Positions 9,662-15,578 of a stretch of DNA of 64,000 nt are shown here, piece by piece. The notes under the pieces are model-generated. The model was not told the DNA's origin and searched no databases. It saw nothing but the letters and a program-made list of their open reading frames with translations. Positions within the stretch are counted from its first letter, which is position 1; each line of letters starts with the position of its first letter. Where the stretch lies: assembly GCF_002811875.1 (NCBI RefSeq), contig NZ_NPDZ01000004.1:62001-126000 (forward strand), in the 5' to 3' direction. The translations under genes were made by a program, and so were the position numbers. This DNA is from Leptospira perolatii. GTDB taxonomy: Bacteria > Spirochaetota > Leptospiria > Leptospirales > Leptospiraceae.

Positions 9662-10225
9662 CTATAACAGTGGAGCATACCGAAGAAGAATCCCGCCTGT
9701 AGTAAGGAGACGAGATTCAAGCACTTTGAGTTTTTTATGAGGAATTCCCTGATGGAACAAAAGTTTCCCTTTGCCTAAAAATGCTGGCGCAATGCATAAG
9801 CGAATCTCATCAAATAACTCTGCTTTCAATAAGGATTCGGATAGGTTTCCGCTACCAAACACAAACATATTGCCTTCGCCTTGCTGTTTTAACTTAGCAA
9901 TTTCGACTGCAGCATTTCTTACGATCGTAGTATTGTTCCAGTCCGCAGTTTTGAGTGTGGATGTGCAAACGACCTTTTGAATCTTATTCATAAATCTAGC
10001 GATTTCTCCTTCAGCCGCGTCACCTTCCGCCTTTGTCCAATAATCTGCCATACCTTTGTATGTCGTCGCGCCAAACAGAAGCATGTCCGCTGATTTCAAC
10101 TGAGTTAGGCTGAATTCCTCAAGCTCGTCGCCCCAAACAAGTTCGTGAAAACTCAAGTCCCAGTTTTGCTCACCCTCAAAATATCCATCCAGTGTGACTA
10201 CATTCCACATGATTAGTTTTCTCAT
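9662..10225 (-). CDS. Dihydrofolate reductase-like protein (RibD C-terminal family)
   Basis: This 187-residue protein starts MRKLIMWNVVTLDGYFEG, a typical beginning of the RibD_C/dihydrofolate-reductase-like family, and continues with LLFGATTYKGMADYW and FVFGSGNLSESLL, the conserved turn around the NADPH pocket. These proteins are usually uncharacterised reductases and are not assigned to folate metabolism without further evidence. A GAGGAG precedes the ATG by 7 nt. The gene lies directly downstream (in its own direction) of the repeat at 10280-10467, so it borders the cassette island; no attC-like site follows it. Confidence 0.8.
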   Translation of the reverse strand: MRKLIMWNVVTLDGYFEGEQNWDLSFHELVWGDELEEFSLTQLKSADMLLFGATTYKGMADYWTKAEGDAAEGEIARFMNKIQKVVCTSTLKTADWNNTTIVRNAAVEIAKLKQQGEGNMFVFGSGNLSESLLKAELFDEIRLCIAPAFLGKGKLLFHQGIPHKKLKVLESRLLTTGGILLRYAPLL

Positions 10226-10279
10226 GACGTGCTCCTCAAAGATTAAAGGTTTAGAAGATTATGGTTTTTTGAATTACGA

Positions 10280-10467
10280 CTAACTAGGGACTGTAAGCGT
10301 GTTCGTGTAAGCACCACCCTTTTTTGGGTGGGGGCCGGTGTGGTGGAAGTACCGAACCGCGAATTTGCACCCATATCATAAATGGACAAGTTTGGCAACC
10401 AGCTTTCTGCCGGGCAAATTTTGTAGGAGCTCCTACAAACTCTCTAAAGGACCGGATTCGCTAAGCC
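10280..10467. repeat. Direct repeat R1 bounding the cassette island (188 bp)
   Basis: R1 is over 90% identical by eye to 14336-14522 along most of its length, in the same orientation. It contains a hairpin with CCACCC and GGGTGG arms around 10314-10332 and the perfect 16-bp palindrome TGTAGGAGCTCCTACA at 10422-10437. Its right end (GGATTCGCTAAGCC) is identical to the last codons of the AraC gene in R2. Its left end reads GTTAGTC on the minus strand, close to an integron core site. A diverged third copy is at about 35735-35866. Confidence 0.9.
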
Positions 10468-10520
10468 TGACGTGCCGAAGGCCAAGCGGCATGGCAAAGC
10501 GTAAGAGCCGATAGTCAGAC
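10468..10520 (-). repeat. Truncated attC-like recombination site (cassette 5)
   Basis: On the minus strand this begins with GTCTGAC, a one-base variant of the attC R'' core GTCTAAC, 11 nt after the VapC-type stop. It continues with sequence closely matching the first part of the sites at 13477-13634 and 12590-12764. The expected second half is missing because the sequence runs directly into repeat R1. Confidence 0.6.
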
Positions 10521-10531
10521 GCTGGGCTGGC

Positions 10532-10948
10532 CTAACTCTTATATAAATTTGTTAAATATTTGCCTTTTAAAGTTCTATAAATTGAAAAGTCAGAATCTAT
10601 ACTGATAATATTATAGATCCCTTCTCTCTCCGCGATGCACATTAACGATGCATCTGCTAAATCCATTGGCAAATCGGAATACTTATGCATCCTGCTCTTT
10701 ATATATTTTAGATCATCTAATGTAACATCTAAAATCTGCAAGCTTCCACGTTCTATCCATTCTAAGAAATCCGATTGAGCATCAATCGAAAACGATAATA
10801 AATAGATGACCTCAGTTATAACAGGCCAAGTGGTAAATAGAGAACCTTTAAATCCTTTTAGAAACTTAAAAACTGATTTGTGATAATAATCTGATGAATT
10901 GAATAATGCTATAATCGGACCTGAATCAACGAGTGCGACGTTTTTCAT
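10532..10948 (-). CDS. PIN-domain toxin, VapC-like
   Basis: This 138-residue protein has the PIN nuclease acidic residues in order: Asp8 (VALVDSGPII), Glu46 (VITEVIYL), Asp96 and Asp99 (PMDLADASLM) and Asp118/Asp120 (SIDSD). PIN toxins cut RNA, often tRNA. It overlaps the 3' end of its antitoxin gene by 23 nt, the usual toxin-second order. A truncated attC-like site follows the stop, making this the last cassette of the array. Codon use is more AT-rich than in the flanking housekeeping genes. Confidence 0.87.
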   Translation of the reverse strand: MKNVALVDSGPIIALFNSSDYYHKSVFKFLKGFKGSLFTTWPVITEVIYLLSFSIDAQSDFLEWIERGSLQILDVTLDDLKYIKSRMHKYSDLPMDLADASLMCIAEREGIYNIISIDSDFSIYRTLKGKYLTNLYKS

Positions 10949-11186
10949 TCTTGTCCTTTAATACTTTATTTAAGAGGCTTTTTCTATTCTTGGCTAATTT
11001 TTCATTTTTGGCTGAATGTTTACCAAATAGATCTTCACCTAATTCGAAAGGAGTTTTACTCGAGCTATGATTCTTTATATATTCGAGAATTGATTCTTTT
11101 ACAATTTCAGAACGACTTTTCCCTTCTAATTTCGCAAACGAATCAAGTTCCCTTTCTAAATCTGGCGGTATTCTTAAACTAATCAC
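10926..11186 (-). CDS. Ribbon-helix-helix antitoxin of the PIN toxin
   Basis: This 86-residue protein starts at GTG 11186. Residues 1-40 (MISLRIPPDLERELDSF, then GKSRSEIVKESILEYI) form a ribbon-helix-helix DNA-binding domain. The charged C-terminal half would wrap the toxin. It precedes and overlaps the PIN toxin gene by 23 nt. A TACATT -10 box (11193-11198, minus strand) with a weak TTGTTC -35 lies only 6 nt before the GTG, so the transcript may be leaderless. The RHH protein would be expected to repress its own promoter. Confidence 0.82.
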   Translation of the reverse strand: MISLRIPPDLERELDSFAKLEGKSRSEIVKESILEYIKNHSSSKTPFELGEDLFGKHSAKNEKLAKNRKSLLNKVLKDKNEKRRTR

Positions 11187-11265
11187 AAAAATAATGTATC
11201 ACATCCTGGTATTACGAACAAGAATTTTATTCGATTATTCTTAAAAAGTTGATCTTGCCAGCCTG

Positions 11266-11327
11266 GCGCCTCGACCCAAGGCTTGGCGATCTCGAAGCGC
11301 TGCATCAGAGCCGACAGTAAGGCGTCG
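11266..11327 (-). repeat. Degenerate attC-like site (cassette 4)
   Basis: Read on the minus strand, it begins GCCTTACTGTCGGCTCTGA, matching the other sites from the ACTGTCGGCTCTGA part onward, and ends GCCAAGCCTTGGGTCGAGGC. The inner arms are well kept, but both outer cores depart from consensus, so it may no longer recombine. It lies just after the stop of the unknown cassette ORF. Confidence 0.6.
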
Positions 11328-11336
11328 TGGACTTAC

Positions 11337-11735
11337 CTACTCGTGAATAAAGAAAGAATCAGTTTCTTTACCTTCATCCATCATTCTAACTTCAATAGAC
11401 ACTAATGAATCTACTAAAGTATTAAAATCATCAACAGACATTGTTCTGGCATAATGAGAGTTATAAAGGCTGTGCAGATTGTTACGGGTCAGTGTCAGCA
11501 TATCAATTGATAACAATTGCATATCATTAATTAATTTTATCAAATCATAAAGACCAGAAGTCAAAGGGTCATGTATATTCTTATACCAACAAAAATCTTG
11601 CCGTTCTTCAAGATTCTTAAGATCATAAATCACAGTCCCTGAAATAAATTCGTTCGCCACTCCAGAGAAGAGCAACTTCTTTGCCCCAAGAGCTCCCAAA
11701 AACTGTTCCAAAAACATTTCACGTGATATTGACAT
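11337..11735 (-). CDS. Hypothetical protein, cassette ORF
   Basis: I do not recognise this protein. From ATG 11735 it has 132 residues; a longer frame opens at TTG 11780, but that TTG overlaps a TATAAT -10 sequence (11780-11785, minus strand), so the ATG is more likely. The sequence is soluble, acidic and AT-rich, begins MSISREMFLEQFLGALGAKK, and has no Cys cluster, nuclease motif or membrane segment. The C-terminal half looks helical. It occupies a cassette of its own between two attC-like sites, in the same orientation as all its neighbours and with no partner ORF. That argues against a conventional two-gene toxin-antitoxin pair. Confidence 0.6.
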   Translation of the reverse strand: MSISREMFLEQFLGALGAKKLLFSGVANEFISGTVIYDLKNLEERQDFCWYKNIHDPLTSGLYDLIKLINDMQLLSIDMLTLTRNNLHSLYNSHYARTMSVDDFNTLVDSLVSIEVRMMDEGKETDSFFIHE

Positions 11736-11825
11736 TGTTTCTATTTTATCAAAATAGCAAATTTTAAAATAAGAGGACAATTATACAGAGTTCGATTTAG
11801 GATTTTCTTTTATTCTGTCCATGAC

Positions 11826-11892
11826 GCCTAACGATCCAAGGCTTGACGACGTTAGCAATCCCGAAGCGAAGTGTCAGCGCCGACAGTTAGAC
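11826..11892 (-). repeat. attC-like recombination site, consensus at both ends (cassette 3)
   Basis: This is a 67-bp site. On the minus strand it reads GTCTAAC at the start and GTTAGGC at the end, matching RYYYAAC and GTTRRRY exactly. The inner arms TGTCGGCGCTGAC and CGTCAAGCCTTGGAT are imperfect inverted repeats of each other. Length and layout fit a short integron attC. It lies between the HigA stop at 11909 and the unknown ORF's promoter. Confidence 0.75.
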
Positions 11893-11908
11893 GTAGTTGG
11901 GAGTGAAT

Positions 11909-12211
11909 TCAGCCAGTTCTTTGGAACGTTTGAATGCTATCCAATTTGAGCTTCAGCTTTTCTTTCTGTTTTCTTATTTCTAAATCATTTTGAAGATTTA
12001 TCCAAAATTTATCAGACATACCGAAAAACTTAGCCAATCTCAAAGACATATCTACAGAGATTTTACGCTTATTGTGTAAGATCTCCAACACAGTGGAGGT
12101 TGAAACATGCAGCTCTTTAGCTAGTCTATATGGAGTTACTTCTAATGGATCCAAAAACTCCTCTCTAAGAATTTGAGATACTGTTGGCGTAGGAATTCTC
12201 TTCGCTTTCAT
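11909..12211 (-). CDS. higA: HigA-type antitoxin (XRE helix-turn-helix)
   Basis: This 100-residue protein is of the HigA/VapI class. It opens PTPTVSQILREEFLDPLEVTP (the region that fits HigA's 'PGEIL...FL.PL..T' pattern), followed by the helix-turn-helix RLAKELHVSTSTVLEILH and then LRLAKFFGMSDKFWINLQ. It would neutralise HigB and repress the promoter. The toxin gene lies upstream with an 11-nt gap, the usual HigBA order. Its stop is 17 nt before the attC-like site at 11826-11892. Confidence 0.9.
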   Translation of the reverse strand: MKAKRIPTPTVSQILREEFLDPLEVTPYRLAKELHVSTSTVLEILHNKRKISVDMSLRLAKFFGMSDKFWINLQNDLEIRKQKEKLKLKLDSIQTFQRTG

Positions 12212-12222
12212 AGTAAACCCCC

Positions 12223-12504
12223 TTAATGATAAGCAACTATAGACACTTCAAAGCAATTTCCGTCAGAGAATTTAAAAGTAATTCTCCACTGGTCATTTAT
12301 CCTGATAGAGCAATAATCCTTTAAGTTCCCTTTTAAACGTTCAAACCTATTGGCTGGCGGACTTCTTAAATCTTCTTCTTTTTCAGCATTTTCCAAGATG
12401 AGAAGTTTGATTAATGCCCTACTCTGTATTTTCGGAGGTATTTTCTTTGAGAATTCTTGATGGAAGATTCCTTCAGTTTCCTTATCTCCGAAAGATTTGA
12501 TCAT
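12223..12504 (-). CDS. higB: HigB-type toxin (RelE/ParE superfamily mRNA interferase)
   Basis: This 93-residue protein has the HigB 'plasmid maintenance system killer' pattern: MIKSFGDKETEGIF at the start, RALIKLLILENAEKEEDLRS, PPANRFERLKGN, and SIRINDQWRITFKF near the C terminus. HigB enzymes cut mRNA on the ribosome. It is clearly a paralogue of 13094-13375 (many identities in the same positions) but not a recent duplicate. No Shine-Dalgarno sequence precedes the ATG, and the -10 box is only 7 nt away, which predicts a leaderless message. Confidence 0.9.
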   Translation of the reverse strand: MIKSFGDKETEGIFHQEFSKKIPPKIQSRALIKLLILENAEKEEDLRSPPANRFERLKGNLKDYCSIRINDQWRITFKFSDGNCFEVSIVAYH

Positions 12505-12511
12505 TTACTCA

Positions 12512-12553
12512 TATATTCGAACTGCAGATATATCTGTCAATCAGATATATCCT
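12512..12553 (-). promoter_or_regulatory. higBA-1 promoter with palindromic operator
   Basis: On the minus strand a perfect TTGACA (12535-12540) is followed after 17 nt by AATATA (12512-12517), 7 nt before the toxin ATG. The perfect palindrome CAGATATATCTG (12525-12536) lies in the spacer, and a second copy (CAGATATATC) starts at 12542. This fits autorepression by HigA. The palindromes are seen; binding is inferred. Confidence 0.6.
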
Positions 12554-12589
12554 TATTTTATCTTTAAAAGGAGGTTTCTTCCCAATTTC

Positions 12590-12764
12590 GTATAACGTAA
12601 CGACCAAGGCTTAACGACGTTGGCGAACCGGAGCCTCGCAAGAGGCGGTAGGGTCAGGTGCGGATTTTGCTTTTGCAAAAGCCGTGACTGGAGCCAATGT
12701 GCCGCAGACCAAGCGAGAGTTGCGAGGCAATCTCGAAGCGCAGCGTCAGAGCCGACAGTTATAC
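12590..12764 (-). repeat. attC-like recombination site, long form (cassette 2)
   Basis: This is a 175-bp site that reads GTATAAC at its start and GTTATAC at its end on the minus strand. Each core differs at one position from RYYYAAC/GTTRRRY. The inner arms TGTCGGCTCTGACG and CGTCGTTAAGCCTTGG match the other sites. The interior holds further short inverted repeats (GAGCCTCGC/GCGAGGCTC type and a GGCTTTTGCAAAAGC palindrome). It follows the HigA stop at 12776. Confidence 0.65.
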
Positions 12765-12775
12765 GCCGTGCTTTA

Positions 12776-13081
12776 TTAATTTGCTTGAAGTTCTTGAAAC
12801 TTTTTGATCGTTTTTAATTCATTTTTAAGCTCATACTGTTTAACTTCTAAATCATAATGAGCTTGTATTGATAGCCAGAACTCAGGCGAATTTCCAAAAA
12901 AACGGGAAAATCTTAACGCAGTATCAGCAGTAATAGAACGGCGACCATGAATTATTTCACTTATACGCTTTTGATCTATATGAGTGGCTTGTGCTAACTT
13001 ATAAGCCGTAATTTCCATTGGCTTTAGAAAGTCTTCTATTAAGATTTCACCAGGGTGAATATTCATTAATTCTTTATTCAT
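12776..13081 (-). CDS. higA: HigA-type antitoxin (XRE helix-turn-helix), second pair
   Basis: This 101-residue protein is a closer match to the canonical HigA pattern than the first: NIHPGEILIEDFLKPMEITAYKLA, then ATHIDQKRISEIIHGRRSITADTALRFSRFFGNSPEFWL in separate helices. The helix-turn-helix lies at about residues 25-60. It would bind HigB and repress its operon. The toxin gene is 12 nt upstream. The 3' end is followed at 11 nt by the long attC-like site 12590-12764. Confidence 0.92.
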   Translation of the reverse strand: MNKELMNIHPGEILIEDFLKPMEITAYKLAQATHIDQKRISEIIHGRRSITADTALRFSRFFGNSPEFWLSIQAHYDLEVKQYELKNELKTIKKFQELQAN

Positions 13082-13093
13082 AATTGCTACCGC

Positions 13094-13375
13094 CTAATGA
13101 TAATCGACTATCTCGACATTAGTAACATTGCCATTTTCCCAAATGAAGCAGATCCTATACTGCATATTTATTGAAATGCTATGTTGCCCTCGCCTATCTC
13201 CAGATAAAGCATGTAACCTGTTGCCAGGAGGAATCTTTAAATCTTCTAAAGTTTTCGCGCTATCTAAATGTATAAGCTTCCGTCTAGCTGTTCTTTGTAT
13301 GTCCTTCGGAAATTTCTTTGAGAACTTACCCTGCCATATGATTTCGCATTCTTTATCCGAAAAAGACAGTATCAC
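13094..13375 (-). CDS. higB: HigB-type toxin, second pair
   Basis: This 93-residue toxin of the RelE/ParE superfamily starts at GTG 13375. Its conserved features are MILSFSDKECEIIW, RKLIHLDSAKTLEDL, PPGNRLHALSGDRRGQ and SINMQYRICFIWENG, with the Arg/Tyr-rich C-terminal strand that carries the catalytic residues in this family. No Shine-Dalgarno sequence precedes the GTG, and the -10 box ends 5 nt before it, so transcription should begin at or next to the start codon. It forms one cassette with the HigA gene downstream. Confidence 0.92.
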   Translation of the reverse strand: MILSFSDKECEIIWQGKFSKKFPKDIQRTARRKLIHLDSAKTLEDLKIPPGNRLHALSGDRRGQHSISINMQYRICFIWENGNVTNVEIVDYH

Positions 13376-13380
13376 GATTC

Positions 13381-13417
13381 ATAATGGTGTTTTACGACAC
13401 TGGTGTCAAGCACCATT
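13381..13417 (-). promoter_or_regulatory. higBA-2 promoter and operator
   Basis: On the minus strand TTGACA (13404-13409), a 17-nt spacer and CATTAT (13381-13386) precede the GTG at 13375. The inverted repeats GACAC/GTGTC (13396-13407) and AATGGTG/CACCATT (13383-13389 with 13411-13417) cover both promoter boxes, as expected for HigA autorepression. Confidence 0.6.
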
Positions 13418-13476
13418 AATGGAATTTGAAGTAAATTTTGCAGTCTTTCTCTTACAAAATAAATTTTAAGCATGGC

Positions 13477-13634
13477 GTATAACGACCCAAGGCTTGACGA
13501 AGTTGGCGAGCTGAGCGAAGCGAAGACAGGCGCGAGAATTGCACTGCAATTCGAGTGACAAAGCGAAATGTGCCGAAGGCCGAGCGAGAGTGCGAAGCAA
13601 TCCCGAAGCGAAGCGTCAGAGCCGATAGTTAGAC
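13477..13634 (-). repeat. attC-like recombination site, long form (cassette 1)
   Basis: This is a 158-bp site. On the minus strand it begins GTCTAAC (full RYYYAAC match) and ends GTTATAC (one mismatch to GTTRRRY). The inner arms TATCGGCTCTGACG and CGTCAAGCCTTGGGTC form the imperfect inverted repeat seen in the other sites. It follows the Doc stop at 13662. Confidence 0.7.
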
Positions 13635-13661
13635 GCTGAAGCCCTTGCTAAAGTAATAAGA

Positions 13662-14054
13662 TTAAGTAGTTAGTTTTTCCAATTCCTGAGCTATACTTTT
13701 CAAAGGAATTTCACCGGAAGCAACTCCGATTGTCAAATCATAGAGCATTCCTTCTGGATCATCTAACTCTATGCCATTCAAATCTAAAAAGACTAAAGAT
13801 ACTGCTAATGCAACTCGTTTGTTTCCATCAATAAATGGATGATTTTTACAAAGATAAAATAAATATGCAGCTGCTTTATCTAAGAGTTCTTTATGAAATT
13901 CCTGATCTCCAAATCCTGTTGAAGGTTGAGAAATAGCAGATTCGAGAAGGCCTTGATCTCGGATCCCATAAGATCCGCCATACTCGTCTATCTGATTTGC
14001 ATGGATGTATAGAACTTCTTCTAATGTTAAATATCGAACGACTGAATTGTTCAA
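13662..14054 (-). CDS. doc: Doc-type toxin (Fic fold, death-on-curing family)
   Basis: This 130-residue protein contains HPFIDGNKR at residues 72-80, the Fic/Doc active-site motif HPFxxGNKR in its Doc form. LEEVLYIHANQIDEYGGSYGIRD near the N terminus is typical of Doc. Doc phosphorylates elongation factor EF-Tu and so stops translation. The gene overlaps its antitoxin by 4 nt (ATGA). It belongs to the first cassette after repeat R2. Confidence 0.93.
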   Translation of the reverse strand: MNNSVVRYLTLEEVLYIHANQIDEYGGSYGIRDQGLLESAISQPSTGFGDQEFHKELLDKAAAYLFYLCKNHPFIDGNKRVALAVSLVFLDLNGIELDDPEGMLYDLTIGVASGEIPLKSIAQELEKLTT

Positions 14055-14263
14055 TCAGCAAGTCGTTTTAACGTTTTGCTATGCTTTTTATTAATCTTAG
14101 CTAAGGAGGCTTCAAGTTTCTTATCTAACGGAGTTATTATTAAGCTTTTACCATCAGTTTTAATATCTAATGAAGTCTCAGATGTAATATGTAAAAGTTC
14201 AAGGATTGGTTTTTCAATTATAAGTGCCGAACTGTTACCGTGCTGTATAAGTTTTTTGATCAT
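14051..14263 (-). CDS. AbrB/MazE-like (SpoVT-AbrB fold) antitoxin of Doc
   Basis: This 70-residue protein starts MIKKLIQHGNSSALIIEKPILELLHI, the swapped-hairpin DNA-binding pattern of the AbrB/MazE class (GNS near residue 9, a Lys/Pro turn, then a Leu-rich strand). DIKTDGKSLIITPL follows, and a basic C-terminal tail would bind the toxin. A GGGAG lies before the ATG. Doc is more often paired with Phd, but AbrB-type partners also occur. It overlaps doc by 4 nt. Confidence 0.85.
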   Translation of the reverse strand: MIKKLIQHGNSSALIIEKPILELLHITSETSLDIKTDGKSLIITPLDKKLEASLAKINKKHSKTLKRLAD

Positions 14264-14273
14264 AAAAACTCCC

Positions 14274-14311
14274 GTAACAATAAAGTATATACAATGGTGT
14301 TACTTTGTCAA
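14274..14311 (-). promoter_or_regulatory. Promoter and operator of the AbrB-Doc pair
   Basis: On the minus strand TTGACA (14306-14311) is followed after 16 nt by TATACT (14284-14289). The inverted repeat GTAACA (14274-14279) / TGTTAC (14298-14303) brackets the -10 box. Unlike the higBA promoters, this one leaves a leader with a Shine-Dalgarno sequence. Confidence 0.6.
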
Positions 14312-14331
14312 GGGAGATTTTGAGGGCTTTT

Positions 14332-14340
14332 GCGTCTAAC
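14332..14340 (-). other. Core-site half (GTTAGACGC) at the cassette 1 boundary
   Basis: On the minus strand GTTAGACGC fits the right-hand core GTTRRRY. It joins the end of repeat R2 to the first cassette, so R2 takes the position that attI or a preceding attC would take. Confidence 0.5.
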
Positions 14341-14522
14341 TAGCAAATATACGCGATTTCGTGTAAGCCCCACCCTTTTTGGGTGGGGGCCGGTGTGGTG
14401 GAAGTACCGCACCGCGAATTTGCACCCATATCATGAATGGACAAGTTTGGCAACCAGCTTTCTAACGGCCAAATTTTGTAGGAGCTCCTACAAACTCTCT
14501 AAAAGACCGGATTCGCTAAGCC
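14336..14522. repeat. Direct repeat R2 bounding the cassette island (187 bp)
   Basis: This copy matches R1 with scattered substitutions (about 90% or more over the main part). It has the same CCCACCC/GGGTGGG hairpin and the same perfect TGTAGGAGCTCCTACA palindrome (14477-14492). Its right end contains the last codons and the stop of the AraC gene (stop at 14499). That C-terminal coding sequence reappears, without the gene, in R1. Confidence 0.9.
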
Positions 14523-15578
14523 GTTCGATCTGGATTTTCTAAATTCGGTAGGAGTCACGCCGGTGAGTTCTTTGAACGCGCGATTAAAAGGCCCCAAAGA
14601 TTGGTAACCCAAATCCATCGCGATTCGAATGATCGGCAAATCGTCCTTTTCGCTATCCAGCAAAACTTCGCATGCTTCCTGGATTCGATAGCGATTCAAA
14701 AAGTCGGGGAAATTTCTGAATCCCATTCCCTGATTGATTAGTCTTCGAATCTTGTATTCCTGTACATCTATCTCCTCGGCCAACTGTCCGATGGTAAGTC
14801 CTTCGATTCTATATAACTTGCTTTCCTCAAAGGCGGAGATGATTTTTTTTCTTAGAACAGGATCAACGTGAACGATTTTCTCTTCCTCGCTAGAATTGAG
14901 CTCGTCATTCACCAATCCCTCTTTCAATTCCAACACAAGATGCATAAAGGCCAAGATGAGAATCCATGCCAGAACTACATTAATCAAATCTAATATATCT
15001 GAAAGCTCCTGTCCTCTTAAAAAGAGCCTGGAGAAAATCCCAAAAGATATAACAGTCCCCGTAATTAAAATATGGAATTCTCGGAACCTCCGCCTGGTTT
15101 CCACCAAGTCGTCCTTTTTGCCGGAGTAAGTTCGAATAATCGCGGCAATCACAAAACCCAAAGATAGCAAGGTCGGAATAAATACTCTGGAAAGTACGGA
15201 CTCTGACTCGATTGGCCCGCGTAGATTAATCTTGTCAAAGACTGGAAAAACAGCGATCGCTGAGATTAGCTCTTTTCCGAAAAGAAGAGACCAGTGCCAA
15301 GGCTTAGGAACAAAATGATCCTCAAATACTGCAGAGCTCAACATCCAAAAGAAAAATGGAAGAGCGATTAGGCCGAAGAAAAGAACCACTCTCACCGGAA
15401 AAGGCAGAACGCTATTTGGATCTAAGGAGAGAATAATATAGCATAGAATGCAAAGAATAAACAGAGCACCTAGCCTTGTTCGCTTATCATATCGATATCG
15501 CCACCCAAACAAGACTAGAAGAAAAAATAAGTTAGAAATGCAAAAATAATGCAGAATATTAATGATCTCTGAGATCAT
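14499..15578 (-). CDS. AraC-family transcriptional regulator with N-terminal membrane domain
   Basis: This 359-residue protein has six or seven hydrophobic segments in residues 1-225 and a C-terminal AraC/XylS double helix-turn-helix. The latter has LAEEIDVQEYKIRRLINQ near residue 275 and RIAMDLGYQSLGPFNRAFKELTG near residue 325, the conserved second helix-turn-helix. Membrane-anchored AraC proteins of this type are common in Leptospira. The last seven residues (GLANPVF) and the stop lie inside repeat R2, so the natural C terminus may have been altered when the island formed. Its start overlaps the upstream epimerase-like gene by 20 nt. Confidence 0.87.
   Translation of the reverse strand: MISEIINILHYFCISNLFFLLVLFGWRYRYDKRTRLGALFILCILCYIILSLDPNSVLPFPVRVVLFFGLIALPFFFWMLSSAVFEDHFVPKPWHWSLLFGKELISAIAVFPVFDKINLRGPIESESVLSRVFIPTLLSLGFVIAAIIRTYSGKKDDLVETRRRFREFHILITGTVISFGIFSRLFLRGQELSDILDLINVVLAWILILAFMHLVLELKEGLVNDELNSSEEEKIVHVDPVLRKKIISAFEESKLYRIEGLTIGQLAEEIDVQEYKIRRLINQGMGFRNFPDFLNRYRIQEACEVLLDSEKDDLPIIRIAMDLGYQSLGPFNRAFKELTGVTPTEFRKSRSNGLANPVF

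Larger units (their letters stand above)
10226..10531. other. Intergenic stretch: 5' leader, 188-bp repeat R1, truncated attC-like site
   Basis: There is no gene here. From left to right it holds the leader of the DHFR-like gene, repeat R1 (10280-10467), and the half attC-like site that follows the VapC-type gene (10468-10520). Confidence 0.75.

Noticed and set aside
12600..12764. CRISPR array in the repeat-rich accessory region
   Set aside because: Repeats are few, long and spaced by genes; there are no regular spacers or cas genes.
12620..12817. Plus-strand open frame across the long attC-like site and the end of higA
   Set aside because: It is produced by the GC-rich palindromic site; its protein is rich in Arg, Ser and Ala and has no start signal.
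10280..14522. Insertion sequence or prophage as the source of the island
   Set aside because: No transposase, phage gene or terminal inverted repeats typical of these were found; the repeats are direct and the genes are toxin-antitoxin cassettes.
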